64,000 nucleotides of DNA from Latrodectus hesperus (GCA_037975125.1 CM075853.1:26527738-26591737), one strand, 5' to 3'; counted from the stretch's first letter, positions 49,101-61,305 are shown. Numbers and translations are program-made. Notes: generated by a model from the letters alone, not told the origin.

Positions 49101-49939
49101 TTATGACTGTAAGCCCAATTTAGTCAGGTTGGTTCATAGTGTATCTTAGGGTATAAGAACACGCTTATCTAAACGAACTAAATTTATTGATATGGAATTC
49201 TACATAACGGCTATTGGCGATGTTGCACTAAATAAACTTCGGTAAACATTAGTTGTTGAATTTAACTAACCAAATTTCAGTAAACATTAAATCGTTTACA
49301 TTACGATCACTGTTGTCCCAAACTTATGTGATTCAAAATTATAGTTTATACAAAATAAATTATGTAACAGTTCACACATGCTAGAATGGCTGATTGCTAT
49401 TTTGATTGCATAACAGATTTAACTGAAAAGTGCTATAATTAATTTAAAAATGTTCTTTTATATCTTTAATGATACCAAATATATTTTGTACTTATGAGAG
49501 AAAGAATTTTTATATCATTTTAAATAGAATTATAATCTTCAAAAAATGCAATTAAAATGTTTATAAATTAATATTAGTTTATAACTACCTTTTTATATCG
49601 AAATCTATATGAAGTAGTAATATATGATCTACAAAGTACTCAATCTTTCATTTGTAATATTTTGAATTGTGAAAATTTCTATTGTAATGATTATCGTGGC
49701 TTTTCACTTTTTGTATATTTTTCGATTTTTAAATATTACGTTTTAAAGGAACGAAACCTGTACATTAATCGACAAATGAAGATATATTTCATTTTTGGGC
49801 TTTCGATGTTAAATGTTGGTAGATCATTGATATTTATTGAAAAATGAAAGCTCCATAAAAGTTATTTTCTCATACGTATATTGAGTGCTGAAGGAAGAAT
49901 TAATAAATATGTTCTTTGAATATAATTAACAATGACTTG
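46177..49939. other. AT-rich stretch, no gene seen
   Basis: About 3.7 kb without recognisable genes. A slightly GC-richer patch at 46800-47043 ends in GGAAAAGGTAAGC, a good splice-donor look-alike; a non-coding first exon is possible but unsupported. GC-rich CTCTCTCGCCTGC at 48200 is unexplained. Confidence 0.5.
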
Positions 49940-49944
49940 CGATT

Positions 49945-50075
49945 TAAATGTTTGTGAGTTCGACCCTTGAATGTTTTCAGAAGCTCGGTATCCATTTTAA
50001 ATTGTTGATCTCGGTGTAGTTGCCCCTCGCGTGCAAAAAAAAAAAATATAATGTTGAGAACGACAATTTGGGGTG
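49945..50075 (+). mobile_element. SINE family A relic
   Basis: Degraded match to the family: GTGAGTTCGACCC, a TATCCATTTTAAA box, GCCCCTCGCGTGCAAAAA and a garbled GTTGAGAACGACAA tail. Ends uncertain. Confidence 0.55.
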
Positions 50076-50190
50076 AATTAAAACTTCCAGTATAACTGAT
50101 CATAGTATGTAAAAATCTACAGGGGAAAGGCAAATTGAAAATGCGATTCAACGCGTACAGCCTATCGGAATTTATGATGCTAATAAGCAC

Positions 50191-51289
50191 TTGACTGACT
50201 GCCTAACATTTAAAGTCTTTTATGTATTTAACATTTAATGGTGTTAACATTTAAAGTGTTGTATGTACCAGCGAAATTCGTCTGGTTAGGTACCGAGACT
50301 TCTGCCATACCATCCGGGTACAAGAAAGACGCATCTACTAAAGTATTAAAATGGATATTAATAGAATTACCTATCATTGCTGAAGATTAATTATATAATG
50401 TGCAATATATAATGTACTGATTAGATGCACGCACACACTGGTATATTTAAACGTGTGTATAAAAGGTAAAAATGTAGCACTTACCTCCCGTTCAGCTAGC
50501 TGTGTGGTCAGTAGTTTAGTCTTCATTTTGTGATGGGGCCAAATCTTATGAGTCCATCTTGGATATTAATTTTTGATCGGAGTCTGTATGTCCCTGTCGA
50601 TTTTTTCTTCAAATGTTTGCACACGAGAGTGTATTTTATTCAGTAACTCGTAAGAAAAATTCTTTGTAAATAGGAAAATATACTGGATCTTTGCTCTACA
50701 GCAGCTGGATTTGAATTTGGAGTCTTCTACTACGAAAAAATGCTGCACATTCTGTGGACCAAGTGGAATGAAGATTTTTGATCGCTACCTTTGTTTTACG
50801 GATGTTATACACTACGTATTCTCGTTATATCGTGCGTCAATAAAAGAATCTTAATTGTCCGATTACCCTTTATATGAATGAAACAGCAAAATAATTACAT
50901 ATCCTTTATTTAATTTCGTACTTTTATTTTTCATATTTTAAGCGTGGACTTTAAATGTGCTTCTTGAAAGACAGTTGAGGTTTTTTTCTCATTATACTTT
51001 TCTGACAGAATTTTTTTTTAGAATCTTTAAGACAGTTAATCATTTATTATTAATTTATTATATATTTATTACATCAACTATTCATCCTTTAATAAGTTAT
51101 TTTTTCCTCAAATTTCGTGAATATGTATGCAATCTAGTATATGCATAAATTTATATACGATAGGTTAATTTCTATTACAATATTTAATAGTGCAGTTTAA
51201 AAAATAATTGATATTAAAATATTTGATTTCAAATAGAAATATTTGTGTAGGGATTGAAAAAATACAATAAACACCACTTATAAGGTCTG
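50191..51289. other. AT-rich stretch, possible SINE scrap
   Basis: No gene seen. 50495-50560 (CAGCTAGCTGTGTGGTCAG) faintly recalls a SINE head, but too little remains to assign. Confidence 0.4.
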
Positions 51290-51462
51290 GTTTGGTGTAT
51301 ACAACTGGCAACCGGACCATTACTGCTCTGGTCTTTAATTCAACAGTTCGTGTGTTCGAATCACATGGATGGTAATGGTGATTCGGAATACATTTTAAAC
51401 TGTTGTTCCTGATTAGACTCCGGGTACAAAAATGACTTTTGAGCGACAAAGAAACCATAATA
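51290..51462 (+). mobile_element. SINE family A relic
   Basis: Diverged copy with GTGTTCGAATCACATG (B box), a GGAATACATTTTAAAC box, AGACTCCGGGTAC and the tail GAGCGACAAAGAAACC. Confidence 0.65.
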
Positions 51463-53820
51463 TTTTGGCTTAGTTTACCGTAATTTAGAGTTAGGAATGC
51501 TTTCTTTTAATCCTAGATACGATAATACGGCCATAAACATTTAAATAGTATTAAATTTATACCTTTTTAATGTATATCTATAAAGATGACTGCTATGAGA
51601 TTTACAAGTTTTTATGCCTTACAATGCATACCTACCATTTTTTACACTTTGAATTTTTGAGGTATTACGAAAACACATTTTTAGTTACCTTTTCACTTTT
51701 AAACTGAAGTGAATAAATTCTAGATGACGTTTTGTTAGGGAAAGGCGTTATTATTATGATACGAGTTGGTGGGTTCTATACTTGACCCAGCCGAAAATCA
51801 GACGTATTTACTATTGGATTAGATTTAAAATTAATACACACGTGTATTAATTTCCTGTTACTCGAGAATTTGACTAGACATGTTTTCAAATTTTTCATAT
51901 TGTTGATAGCTTCACACTACTCAAATTTTCAGTACACATATTTCAACCATTGCTTAAAATACCAAGATCAAAGTAATTACAAACAATGAAGGAATAAATC
52001 ATATTGCATAAGTATTTTCGAATGGGAATTGTGTTACTCTTTATTCCACATAAAATTATATTATTTGGTTACGATTAAGGTTTAAAACTTTACAAGGAAG
52101 CTATTATTTTTAGCAAGAAAATTTTAATTTTGATTCAAACTTTCATTAAATTTACATCTTGGCAAATAATATTAAAATACATCAAGAATTGCTTAGTTCA
52201 GAAAAATTACGAGAAATATTTCCTTAAATGTTTTTTAAGATATGCATATTTGCTTCAGAGACATTATAATACGATTTCACCATATACAAACGATCAAATT
52301 TAAATTTTAAAAAAATGTTTGAATTTATTAATCACACAAACATTTTTCCGTATAAAGAAAACAGCGGAGAACATTTTAAATTATTTTATGTCTTTATTGT
52401 GAGATTCAAAACTATTTTAATAATTTTTTTTTAAATTACGGATATTTTAAACTAATATTTCGTAAATTTAATATAAAAGCATTGAATAAAAGTTAAAGTT
52501 ACTTTACAAATTCTGGAAAGTATGAAATTCCCTTTATCATGCAAAAGAAATATTTTATTTTATTAATTTAATGATTACATTTTAAATATTTCGTTTTCAT
52601 TCTCATATACTTCAATATCTAACAGCATTGCACTAAAAATTATAATTTTACCTTCTTGAAACAGAATATTTCAAATAAGCACAATGTTGTGGCTTTTTTT
52701 TATTCCTTTCGTGTTTTCGAAAACAAAGTTCAAGGACGTAATTCTATTATTAAACTAAATATTTTAACCTCTTCAATAAGATGTTTCTAACATAAGAAAT
52801 AAATTTTATCGTTGTGATAAATTAATAAATTATGATATGTATTTTTAATAGATTAACTTTAAAGTAAAATTAATATTGTCGAAACTGAATAAAGTATTCG
52901 TTTCTGATTAGTGAATTTATGCTTACAAAAATAAATTTTCTGAATATTTACTTACTTAATCAAAACTATTTTAAAATATTAGATGAATCAAATGAAAAGT
53001 AGCTAAATATTTTTATTTTATAACCATCAATAGAAGAAAGAAGCTAAATCATTATTTTTCTAAAATACTCTTTTTTTCAAAAAAATAAATAAATAAATAT
53101 TTCTCTAAATTTACCGTCTTTAATGTCAAAGTAGTTATAGTTCTGTGAAGGAAAAAAATATTTAATGTAGGACTAATTTGAATACGTGAAAAAATGTGAT
53201 ATTAACATGTTCTATACTAAATATTCTATTTTTAGAATACTATTGTAAACAATATCGTTAAGATATCCTTGTTTTTATATTTTTGCTTTTATTCTCCTTT
53301 TGAAAACCAAATTTTCAGGCGAGAGATATATTTATTTTAATATGTGTACAAAACAATTTAAGAAATACTAAAAATTACATAACAACACGGATTCTTGTAT
53401 GGAGTAATATATTTACATAATTAGAAACGGAAAGTTTTCGTTATGAGAGGAATTTAATATAAAAGATTTACATTCAAAATGTTTCACCAAATTTTCAAAT
53501 AAAGTCAGTAGCTTACTATATATCCTGGAGTCTATTGTTTGCCAATTAAGTTAGGTTTTTCTTTTTTAAAATTATTAAAAATATACGATTTTGTCAAAAT
53601 TCTTAAATTTGTATGTATTTAAAGCAACAGAAGCGTTTTCTTTATGATTTTGAAAATTTAAAAAAAAATATGCCATTGATTTTGAATAGTGTTAATTATT
53701 AAAGCCAATTAATTATAAAACAGAAAATTAGGAACTTATTACAGCTGTTTAAAATCATAACATTTACTATCTGAGAAATAAAAAAAATTCTGATTTTTAA
53801 TAAAAAGAAATGATTGAAAT

Positions 53821-53823
<3 letters not shown>
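51463..53823. other. AT-rich stretch, no gene seen
   Basis: About 2.3 kb with no recognisable coding or repeat content. Confidence 0.6.

Positions 53824-53861
<38 letters not shown>
53824..53861. repeat. (TA)n microsatellite
   Basis: About 38 bp of TA repeats. Confidence 0.95.
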
Positions 53862-53864
<3 letters not shown>

Positions 53865-53994
53865 CAAAATGATATTTTAAATACAAACAATTGCTTAGAA
53901 ATAAATAAAATTTTCTGATATTAATTTACAAAATAATTAAATAAAATTCATATTTAGTGTAATAAAAATTTATAATAGGGACTTGAAGAAATTT

Positions 53995-54120
53995 TGAAGC
54001 AGAACATTCACAAAGTAAACGACCAGCACTCGTGGGTTTCTTCAGCTGACAACGATTGATGGTCTTTCCCCACTGTAAGTGATTAGAAGGTGATTATTGT
54101 AAGGTGGTCCAGGGTAAAAC
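53995..54120 (+). repeat. Dispersed repeat, copy 2
   Basis: Partner of 19206-19345; see the shared blocks noted there. Function unknown. Confidence 0.4.
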
Positions 54121-54297
54121 GGAATTGCGCCTCATCAAGAGTTTTAAAGGCTTTTGTATTCTTGACAAGTTCTAAAGGGGGAAAAACTTGCATTGCAGTG
54201 AAAGCCAAAACTATGTTGCCACCACGAAGCAAAAATGAAGCACCTTTTTCACAGAAGCCTTCACAGAAGGGGTTAATATTATAATTATTTTTATTTA

Positions 54298-54690
54298 TAA
54301 GCTACAACAATTTAGTTGTCAGCTATAAATTTCTAATCATAAGTTATTAAATTAATTGTTCAGATGCTTGTTATTGATTTGAATCCAAGGACTACCAGCG
54401 GTCTATGGAAATTTTTTGGTTCGTAGGGATTGTATTACCATTACTTCAATGTTATTTATTTTGCATACTTTATTATAGAAATTGAAGGCCAAAAATTTTA
54501 TGTAGTGGGTGATATTAGTCATCCTTCAGTTGGCTCTAATAATATTGTGAGTTTGAAACAAAGTCTTGTAGAAGCTTGTTTTGCTTAGCTTCCAATATTT
54601 CTGGACTCAACGTGCCTTGCGGGGGAGTGAAGAATCCCCTCCCTGTCGCATCTGGAATCTGACAGTTTTAAAAAGTCAATGTGAATTACA
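54298..54690 (-). pseudogene. Jockey-type ORF2 3' end relic
   Basis: On the - strand it carries the degraded ORF2 C-terminus (an IKFLAFNF-like stretch near 54490) and the 3' UTR seen at 24615-24700. It matches 62375-62840 over its whole length, including a GC-rich block GCGGGGGAGTGAAGAATCCCC upstream of the coding part, with a ~22-bp deletion here. Confidence 0.6.
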
Positions 54691-55011
54691 GTGGCGGCTT
54701 GTGCTATAGATTCAGTGAACCCCCTAAAAAATAAATACCTGGTGAAGTTTAATACATCACTATTAAACCACTATCTATATGACTGTTTCGGTTTATTTTT
54801 AGTTATAGCGCCTTTTAAAGATCGGGGTAAATCATTTCAAACACCGCTCCTATAGCATCGGGGCTCTGAACCTCCCAAGTATGTTTTTCGCTTGTGCACG
54901 TCATAAAATCGGAAAGCATGATTGGCTAATCCGAGCAAAAACTATTGAACTGGTCGCTAAAGGAAAATTGAGCGACAGTGGGGATAATTTTTCCCCATTC
55001 CGATGACAGGT
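54691..55011 (+). other. Possible DNA-transposon end (CAGTGGCGG)
   Basis: CAGTGGCGGCTTGTGCTATA breaks into sequence that is otherwise continuous with the related copy at 62840. CAGTGGCGG is a common start of hAT-like non-autonomous elements (memory). No matching inverted terminus was found, so limits and identity are uncertain. Confidence 0.3.
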
Positions 55012-55240
55012 TTTGGGTTTGTATGTCATTGGGCCCCTCTGCTTTTATCAGCATTTTGTACTATTAACTCCAAACCCTATGTTTCCTAGTTCCAGTTGCT
55101 CGGGTCACCCACTTTATTAATAAAGTCCGATAACCCTTTCATGGAGTCTAGGTGTAACCCTCTAGTATGGATGATGTCTAAAGAGTTAATCTAGGGAGGA
55201 CAAGAGCCTCGCATTCGTAAATGATATGCTTGGCCGTCAC
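55012..55240 (-). pseudogene. I/Loa-type element 3' fragment
   Basis: Reverse complement of the last ~230 bp of the element at 13350-18346. It includes the coding end (CATTTACGAATGCGAGGCTC equivalent at 55205-55225, start of the LTSLGIIHT region) and the 3' UTR with TGACATACAAACCCA. It is 5'-truncated, and the (GAA)n tail is not preserved. Confidence 0.75.
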
Positions 55241-56482
55241 TTTTATTTTTAATATTTCAGAAGTATTGGAAGGTCAGAGAACTAATGGCGTCAAAACCAA
55301 TTTTTCGGGCATTTGTGGTAAATAAATAAATATTATTTTTTTATGTTATCAAAAGAATTAAGCTCTATCTGATTTTCATTCATTAACAATTTTTCAGCCT
55401 TGTTTGTAAGAGGATTTAGCCTTGTTTGTAACAAGGAATATCCTTGTTCAATGGATTAATTAATAGAGAATATTCCTTGTTACAAACAAGGCTAAATCAA
55501 AATTACTAAATTAAAACATGTAACAAAGTAACATTTCAACAACTGTAATTTTAATTATCCAATAAATTTCCTGGATAAAATGACTATTTTCTAATTTTTA
55601 AAAATATCTAAAATAAAAATAAAACATTAACTCGAAAATATTTTTTATTCTCGACCTGCAGATAAATCAAAATAATTTCATCCTTGTGTGTGACGTAAAG
55701 CAATTCCAGAAATTCTTCAAAGTAATCAAAACAGACTTTTGTTTCCTTGAGAACATTAATTATGCTGACATTATCATTCCTTTACGGATAAGGAGTCTAA
55801 AAGTTACAGTTATCATTCAATAGAATCATCCAAATTTAAATTTTAACTTCATTGGTATGGCCAGAAATATATTTTTTAATAAGATTTTTGAATTTGTTTT
55901 CTCTAGTTTTGCAAATATATATTTTTTTATAAAATAAAAATTAATTTTTTATTTCCAATTTTCTTTGCTTCTTAGGAGAATTTTATAAAAATGTAAATGG
56001 TTTAATATTTTTCAAAAACAGTAATCACGTAGTTACAGTGACTGTATTTTGAAAATACACATATTTTTTCCAGACTTTAAAAACACATTTATCTAATTTT
56101 TCTGTTTAATAATCTGCTTAATTAATATATCTGTTTTGTAAGAAGTCTGGAATACTAATTCTTTAAATCGAAATTATGTGGAATACTTAAGGATTTAAAG
56201 TATATGAATTTTATCATGTAATTATATGAAATAAATAATTAAATCATATCAAGCAATTAGTGTTTTCTAATCTGTGCTCTTCGCATTTTCCTAATTACTT
56301 TTTTTTTTTTTTTAGGAAAGGAAATTATAATATACGTCATGATTTCATTTTTATTTTTGTTTATCATTTTGCTTATAATTGTTTATCACCTTTATATTGG
56401 CTATCTCCATGACAATCACTGTAATGTAAGTCCAAGGCTTACATAAATTGCCCCTGATACATTAAAAGTCAACTTTATAAGC
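55241..56482. other. AT-rich stretch with a perfect hairpin
   Basis: No gene seen. Contains the inverted repeat at 55414-55497 and a T-run near 56300. Confidence 0.55.
55414..55497. repeat. Perfect 27-bp inverted repeat, 30-base loop
   Basis: 55414-55440 (ATTTAGCCTTGTTTGTAACA...) is the exact reverse complement of 55471-55497. The preceding CAGCCTTGTTTGTAAGAG at 55396 is a partial direct repeat of the left arm. Confidence 0.85.
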
Positions 56483-56495
56483 ACATAATCCCAAA

Positions 56496-56761
56496 ACTAA
56501 ACTCCATGGCACGACAGCCCATGTGGACCAAGGCCTACAGTGCTCACAACTGTTTTCCAGAGCGAGGGCCCTGGAATGCGATGCATATGTCCCAGTTAGG
56601 TAGTCAGCCTAACGTAAGACCCCCAGTGTTTAGTTCCCAAGCATGCTTGGTATTCAGTTAATCGAGCCGATACGAAGGGATGAAAGGTTGAGTCAACCTT
56701 GCCCAGCCCGAGGATCGAACCTCGGACCTGTGTCATGGGAGCGTGAAACGCTGCCACTAAG
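56496..56761 (-). mobile_element. SINE family C
   Basis: Reverse-oriented copy: B box GGATCGAACCTCGG at 56712 and body CCAAGCATGCTTGG. Perfect 13-bp target-site duplication ACATAATCCCAAA (56483-56495 and 56762-56774). Confidence 0.9.
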
Positions 56762-57189
56762 ACATAATCCCAAAGTAGTAAAAATTACCGGAGAATCGGT
56801 AATAAAAACAAAGATTAATTGTGAACCTGATACAATATTATAATGAATGAAAAAGCCCGTTAATTATAGGGTAAACAAGAATGTTCTTGCCGTTTTCATG
56901 TTGCCATTGAATGAAGTGAGAATAAGTACGCAAATTAGTGTTTGATATAGTTGAGACATCAGTCAGCAGTGGCATAGTGAAGGGGGCAAGGGGTCTATCG
57001 TGCCCCGGGTGCCGCTTTGAGAGGGGCGCCATATAGTAGTTACGAAAATTGTTTCAGAAAATTTTTTATCTCTTTTTAATTGAAATATCAATTTTATTCG
57101 GAGAAATATATTTTAAATTTAATAATTATTTTCTCCTGTTGAAGAGCTTGCCATAAATGTGAAAGTGTTCCTTTTTTATATTTCCGTAT

Positions 57190-57569
57190 GAGCTCCAGTG
57201 GCTCAGTAGCTTCACGGCGCTTCTCGTAAGCTCAGCAAAGTGAAGTGAAGTGAAGTGACCACGGTGTACTCTCCTTCACTGGGTTGCTGGAGCTCCGTGG
57301 GTTGGGGACGTGTCCACGTTAATCTGTGGCGTCCAAAGTCCTTCCGCTGGTGTGGCGTGGATGGGAAGAGGAGGGTGCCAGCTCAGGTGTGGCCTCGTCA
57401 CCTAAATGGGGTTCAAAATGACGAGGCACCTTAAAAAGAGCAAAGTCGTACTTTCACCTTCGCGGTGCTCTGATCCAAACGAAAGGCACTCTCTATTGAC
57501 TTAATTCGCTGCCAAAGGCATAGCCAGATTGGCTTGTCCAACTGTCATAAGCAACAACAACACAACAAC
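57190..57569 (+). mobile_element. SINE family D
   Basis: 380 bp, GC-richer than its surroundings. It starts GAGCTCCAGTGGCTCAGTAG (A-box-like) and has a short GAAGT tandem (AAGTGAAGTGAAGTGA). Its 3' body GCAAAGTCGTACTTTCACC is shared with the chimera at 2724-3025. It ends CATAAGCAACAACAACAC. Target-site duplication ATATTTCCGTAT/ATATTTCCATAT (57178-57189 and 57570-57581). No clear B box. Confidence 0.75.
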
Positions 57570-58770
57570 ATATTTCCATATTAATAATTTAGTATAGTTT
57601 AGTTCATAAAAAAAGTGTGTTCGTTTAATCACACGTTTTCCATTATCATTTCTCACAATTTTTTACACTTTGCTCAAGATTTGTGGTCCATTATCATTAT
57701 TTTGTATGGTAAATCTTGTACATGTAATGATGGAAATATGTTAAATATTTTTCTGATAAAAATTCTGAAATGTAAAATATATTGGTTATTTCCTTTTTAT
57801 GTATTTGATGTGTTTTTAGTTTCAACTTATTTACCAAATAATATGTGTTGATGTTATATCTCTTGATTTACGAATCAATAATTTAGGAAGATACCAAAAA
57901 GGTAAGCTCATGATCTAACCTGTAACTGATTTGACGTAATGAATGCAGCAAGATTCACTATGTTCTTTAGAATTCTAATTTTTTACAAGGTGTCTAAATC
58001 AAGTTGCATACCTATGAAAAATCGTAACGTTGATTAAGCAAATAAATCTTTTCTGCTAAAAACACAAGAAAACAAGATATCTAATGAATATTGCATCGAT
58101 TGACAAATACATCATTAGGAACTCGCATAATGTTATTTGCCATTTAGGAATTTATAATAATTTTGTAGAAATTTTGATGCTCTAAAATATTATTTGACTT
58201 GATATTAATTTTTTATAGTTGTAATAAAACATTTTATTTAATAAACAATATTTTCTCTTATAAATAAAAAATGTTAAGTTTTAATCTCATTTCGGCTAAA
58301 ATAAAAATAAAAATCACTCTTTAAAAACGAAATTTTATAAAACTGAAGTATTATTAATAAAAACTTGTCAAACTATAATTAAAACACAAATGAAAATTTT
58401 TCTTTAAAGATTCTTAAAATTTGTATTTTTTAATAGTCAATGCGAAAGGTATAAAACCTACAAAAAATTTCATTTCAAATGAAATAATGGATGTGTATAA
58501 AATATTTCATTTCTCAATTCTTAATATTTTACTTTCATAGTAAAACTAATATTATAAATATATAAGTTACGCCATATTCTAATCACTGAAATTTTGAATA
58601 AACAACAATTATATGATAATGGAATTATAGCACCAAAAATTTTGTCAAGTGAATAAAACTTTATCTCAGAGTTTATATTCTTTTGCGAAGCTCCTAAATA
58701 ATAAGTTCCTTTTACTAGTAGCATGGCGGTGTTCAATAAAATCCGAGAATAATGTATATAATAGGTATTT

Positions 58771-58796
58771 AAATATATATATATATATATATATAT
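58771..58796. repeat. (TA)n microsatellite
   Basis: About 26 bp of TA repeats within the inverted R copy. Confidence 0.9.
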
Positions 58797-59651
58797 TCGC
58801 GACATAGCTTAGGGCTTCTGTGAAGCTAAATATGGATGATATAGTGAATCTGTAGAAAACTTCATTTTAAAGAATATATAATACTAATATTATAAATAAT
58901 TAATGTTGCATAAAAATATTCTAATGATATTGATTATAAATTTTTTCACTTGCTGATTAAATTAACTTCACTTGAGTCCCGTCCTTATCAAATAAAGAAA
59001 GGACCCAACAAGGATGAAAAAACTAAAAATGTTAAAAAATCAAAACTTAATTTTTATATCCATTTCATTTACTAGAAATCATTAAATGCATCAGAAAAGT
59101 AAGGAATATAAAATGTGACTGAAAAATGTTATTGAGACTTAAAACTTCTGAGATAAATTCCTGTTTTTACCTCAAGCTTTGTTGTAACCTCTTAGTCTAC
59201 TGTCGCGTTAACATACTCGTGAAAAACTTCGCGTTGAAATGTATTTCTCATTAGCGGTCCTCTTTGTCCAAAAATGTTTGTGTTCAGCAACAGACTGACC
59301 CTTACAGAAGATAATACTTTTTTTTCAAGATAGCACTGCAATATCCAATCAAGAGAATTGTGCTCCAGGAATCGAAATACGATTTATAAAACGCTGGAAA
59401 AAGAGAAAAGTAATTATCTCCAAACGCTAGAAAAATTCATAATTTCCTTTTATTTTAACTGTTTACCCCGTTACGTATCATCATTTCACACTCACAAATT
59501 TTCGTCTTTAGGGTTATTTCGTTAAAATCTTCGTTGGAAATATTGACTTCTGAGTAAATTTTATATATTTTCTGTCTACAACTTATTTTTTACACTTTGC
59601 TTATTTAGCAGATTTTTTAGTCATTACGAATATTTATCAACAAACATGAAA

Positions 59652-59707
59652 TTTAAAATCAAATTGATTATTTAAAATTATTTATTAATAATCAATTTGA
59701 TTTTAAA
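59652..59707. repeat. 21-bp perfect inverted repeat
   Basis: TTTAAAATCAAATTGATTATT (59652-59672) pairs exactly with 59687-59707. A further AATAATCAATTTGA follows at about 59715. Extremely AT-rich, so it may be chance or replication slippage. Confidence 0.6.
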
Positions 59708-60299
59708 ATAAAATAATCAATTTGAAATCAATATTTAAAATTTAAAGATTTTCGAATATAATTTTTATCTGACTTGTAATTCTGTCGCCTTTTTATATTA
59801 ATACATTATTTTGAAGAAATCTTTTTTGAAAGTTAAAAGATCTAATGTATTAAACATTTTTTATATTTATGCTTAAAATGTTTCTTAATAATATTTAACT
59901 AACTTTATATTTCAGTTTATATAATGAATGCATGTTTAGTTTAGAAATCATTTTAATGTAAGGTAAAATTATTATGCTTTGTAAAAAGCTACTAATTAAT
60001 AATATTTTTGAGTGTTATAAAATGATTCAGAATAAAATAAGTTCTTATTTTAATTAAAAAAATATATTTTAAAGTCATAAGAAAGTCTTATTAAACATAT
60101 TAAAAATGAATTGAAAATTTTCAGAGAGAAATGTTTTCAGAGTAAAATCATAAGATAATGTTACGGTATGAGTGACTAATCCGGCAATTATGTTTTACAG
60201 GTGTAAACTTACTGTAACTTCAGTTGCCTTGCAAAAATTATTAAATGGAAGAATATATTCTGAGTTTAAATCCCAATCTTGTTATAAAATTCGGTTACC

Positions 60300-60598
60300 T
60301 TACTCAGACATAGATTTTATTTTAGCTTTAATGTCATAAGAACCATTATTCATAATAGGAATTATCTTTGTATCGTTTTTAATTTCAAAAACAAAATCGA
60401 GATTTTTTTCTGGTATTAATGCAAGATCGTTTTTCCCATCTTCTGTTTTTGTCTGAATACAATTTACATTTTTTTCTATTATAAATTGTCCTTCTGTTTT
60501 GAGCTTTATTTCTTGATGCTTCGATTCAACTTCCGCTTCAGAAAACGGTATACTATTCAAATACCAGCTGTTCAATTTGGGCTCGTTTTCTGTTTCGT
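60300..60598 (-). other. Open exon-like block of unknown identity
   Basis: On the - strand the frame is open for about 99 codons to a TAA at 60300. It reads ETENEPKLNSWYLNS and later IKLKTEGQFIIEKNV. It is rich in Lys, Glu and Ile, without low-complexity runs. It has a usable splice acceptor (CTCTAG/ACG at 60599) and a donor (TCTGA/GTAAGG at 60303), which would give a 295-nt exon. The adjacent upstream stretch (60690-60601) is also open in another frame (SAQHLRCLSFVNDNS). The whole might therefore be a frameshifted relic and not an exon. I recognise no domain. A Gag-like knuckle relic lies 350 bp upstream on the same strand, so a retroelement origin is possible. Confidence 0.3.
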
Positions 60599-60786
60599 CT
60601 AGAGATATCTCTCATCAGTTAGGTCCACCGCCATACTATTGTCATTTACAAACGATAAACACCTCAAGTGCTGTGCTGACGCAGTTGATTTTTAAATCCA
60701 GATGACTCTTTAAGGGTGAAAACAGATGTTGCAGTAGAGCCAAATCCAAACAATTCTCTCATTAACGAAATTATACTTTGTTAATT

Positions 60787-60872
60787 GCTTCAGAATCCAC
60801 TTTAATCGTTTGCCCCGGTCTAATTAGACCTCGTCTGAAAAAGATGACCGTTAAAAGACAAACAAATTTAGA
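60787..60872 (+). mobile_element. SINE family A, 3' fragment
   Basis: CAGAATCCACTTTAATCG, CCCCGGTCTAATTAGACC and ATGACCGTTAAAAGACAAAC match the 3' half of the family. The head is missing. Confidence 0.7.
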
Positions 60873-60954
60873 ATTATATGTTTTTGTGTGTTTATTTCAT
60901 AAAAACTTTTAAAGGGGAAATGTTTTCAACGTCATACTGTTTTTAACTTTTGTT

Positions 60955-61110
60955 TTTCGAACAATGCCGTTGGGTATGCCTATGCTCACCACATTCTCTA
61001 CACATTAAGCCTTATCTTTCTTATGGACACAGTCTTTAGAAACATGACCATATTCATTACAATTAAAATATTTAAAGAAACTATCACTGCGAGAGTTAAG
61101 ATTCGAGTTT
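60955..61110 (-). pseudogene. Gag-like double zinc-knuckle relic
   Basis: On the - strand, SFFKYFNCNEYGHVSKDC is a CCHC knuckle whose first Cys has become Tyr. After a frame change comes a perfect CX2CX4HX4C knuckle, CRECGEHRHTQRHC. Two adjacent knuckles of this spacing are typical of Gag proteins of retrotransposons. I cannot tell whether an LTR or a non-LTR element is the source. No polymerase or LTR was recognised nearby. Stops on both sides show it is dead. Confidence 0.55.
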
Positions 61111-61305
61111 CATTTTTCTTTCAAATAAAAACACTCATGCTGTCTGGGAAAATCTTTTCAACTCGCGGTTTTCTCTTATTTTATTTTTTAATTATTTTTT
61201 ATAACAGCGATCTCATTAAATTTGCTTACATAATTATCTGTAAAGTTATTTTTTCAATAAATATAGCGTTCTTGTTTTCAACTTAATAACACTTTTCTTT
61301 ATTGT

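Larger units (their letters stand above)
56967..59400 (-). repeat. 1.5-kb repeat family R, inverted diverged copy
   Basis: Starts at CAGTGGCATAGTGAAGGGGG, matching the CAG(A)GGCGTAGCGAC terminus of the tandem copies. It closes near 59400 with GGAATCGAAATACG, matching their opposite edge (GGAATCGAAATGG on the same strand). Interior landmarks (TTTGTCCAAAAATG, AACAGACTGACC) confirm colinearity. A SINE D (57190-57569) is nested inside. Interior similarity is weak in the AT-rich middle. Confidence 0.65.
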
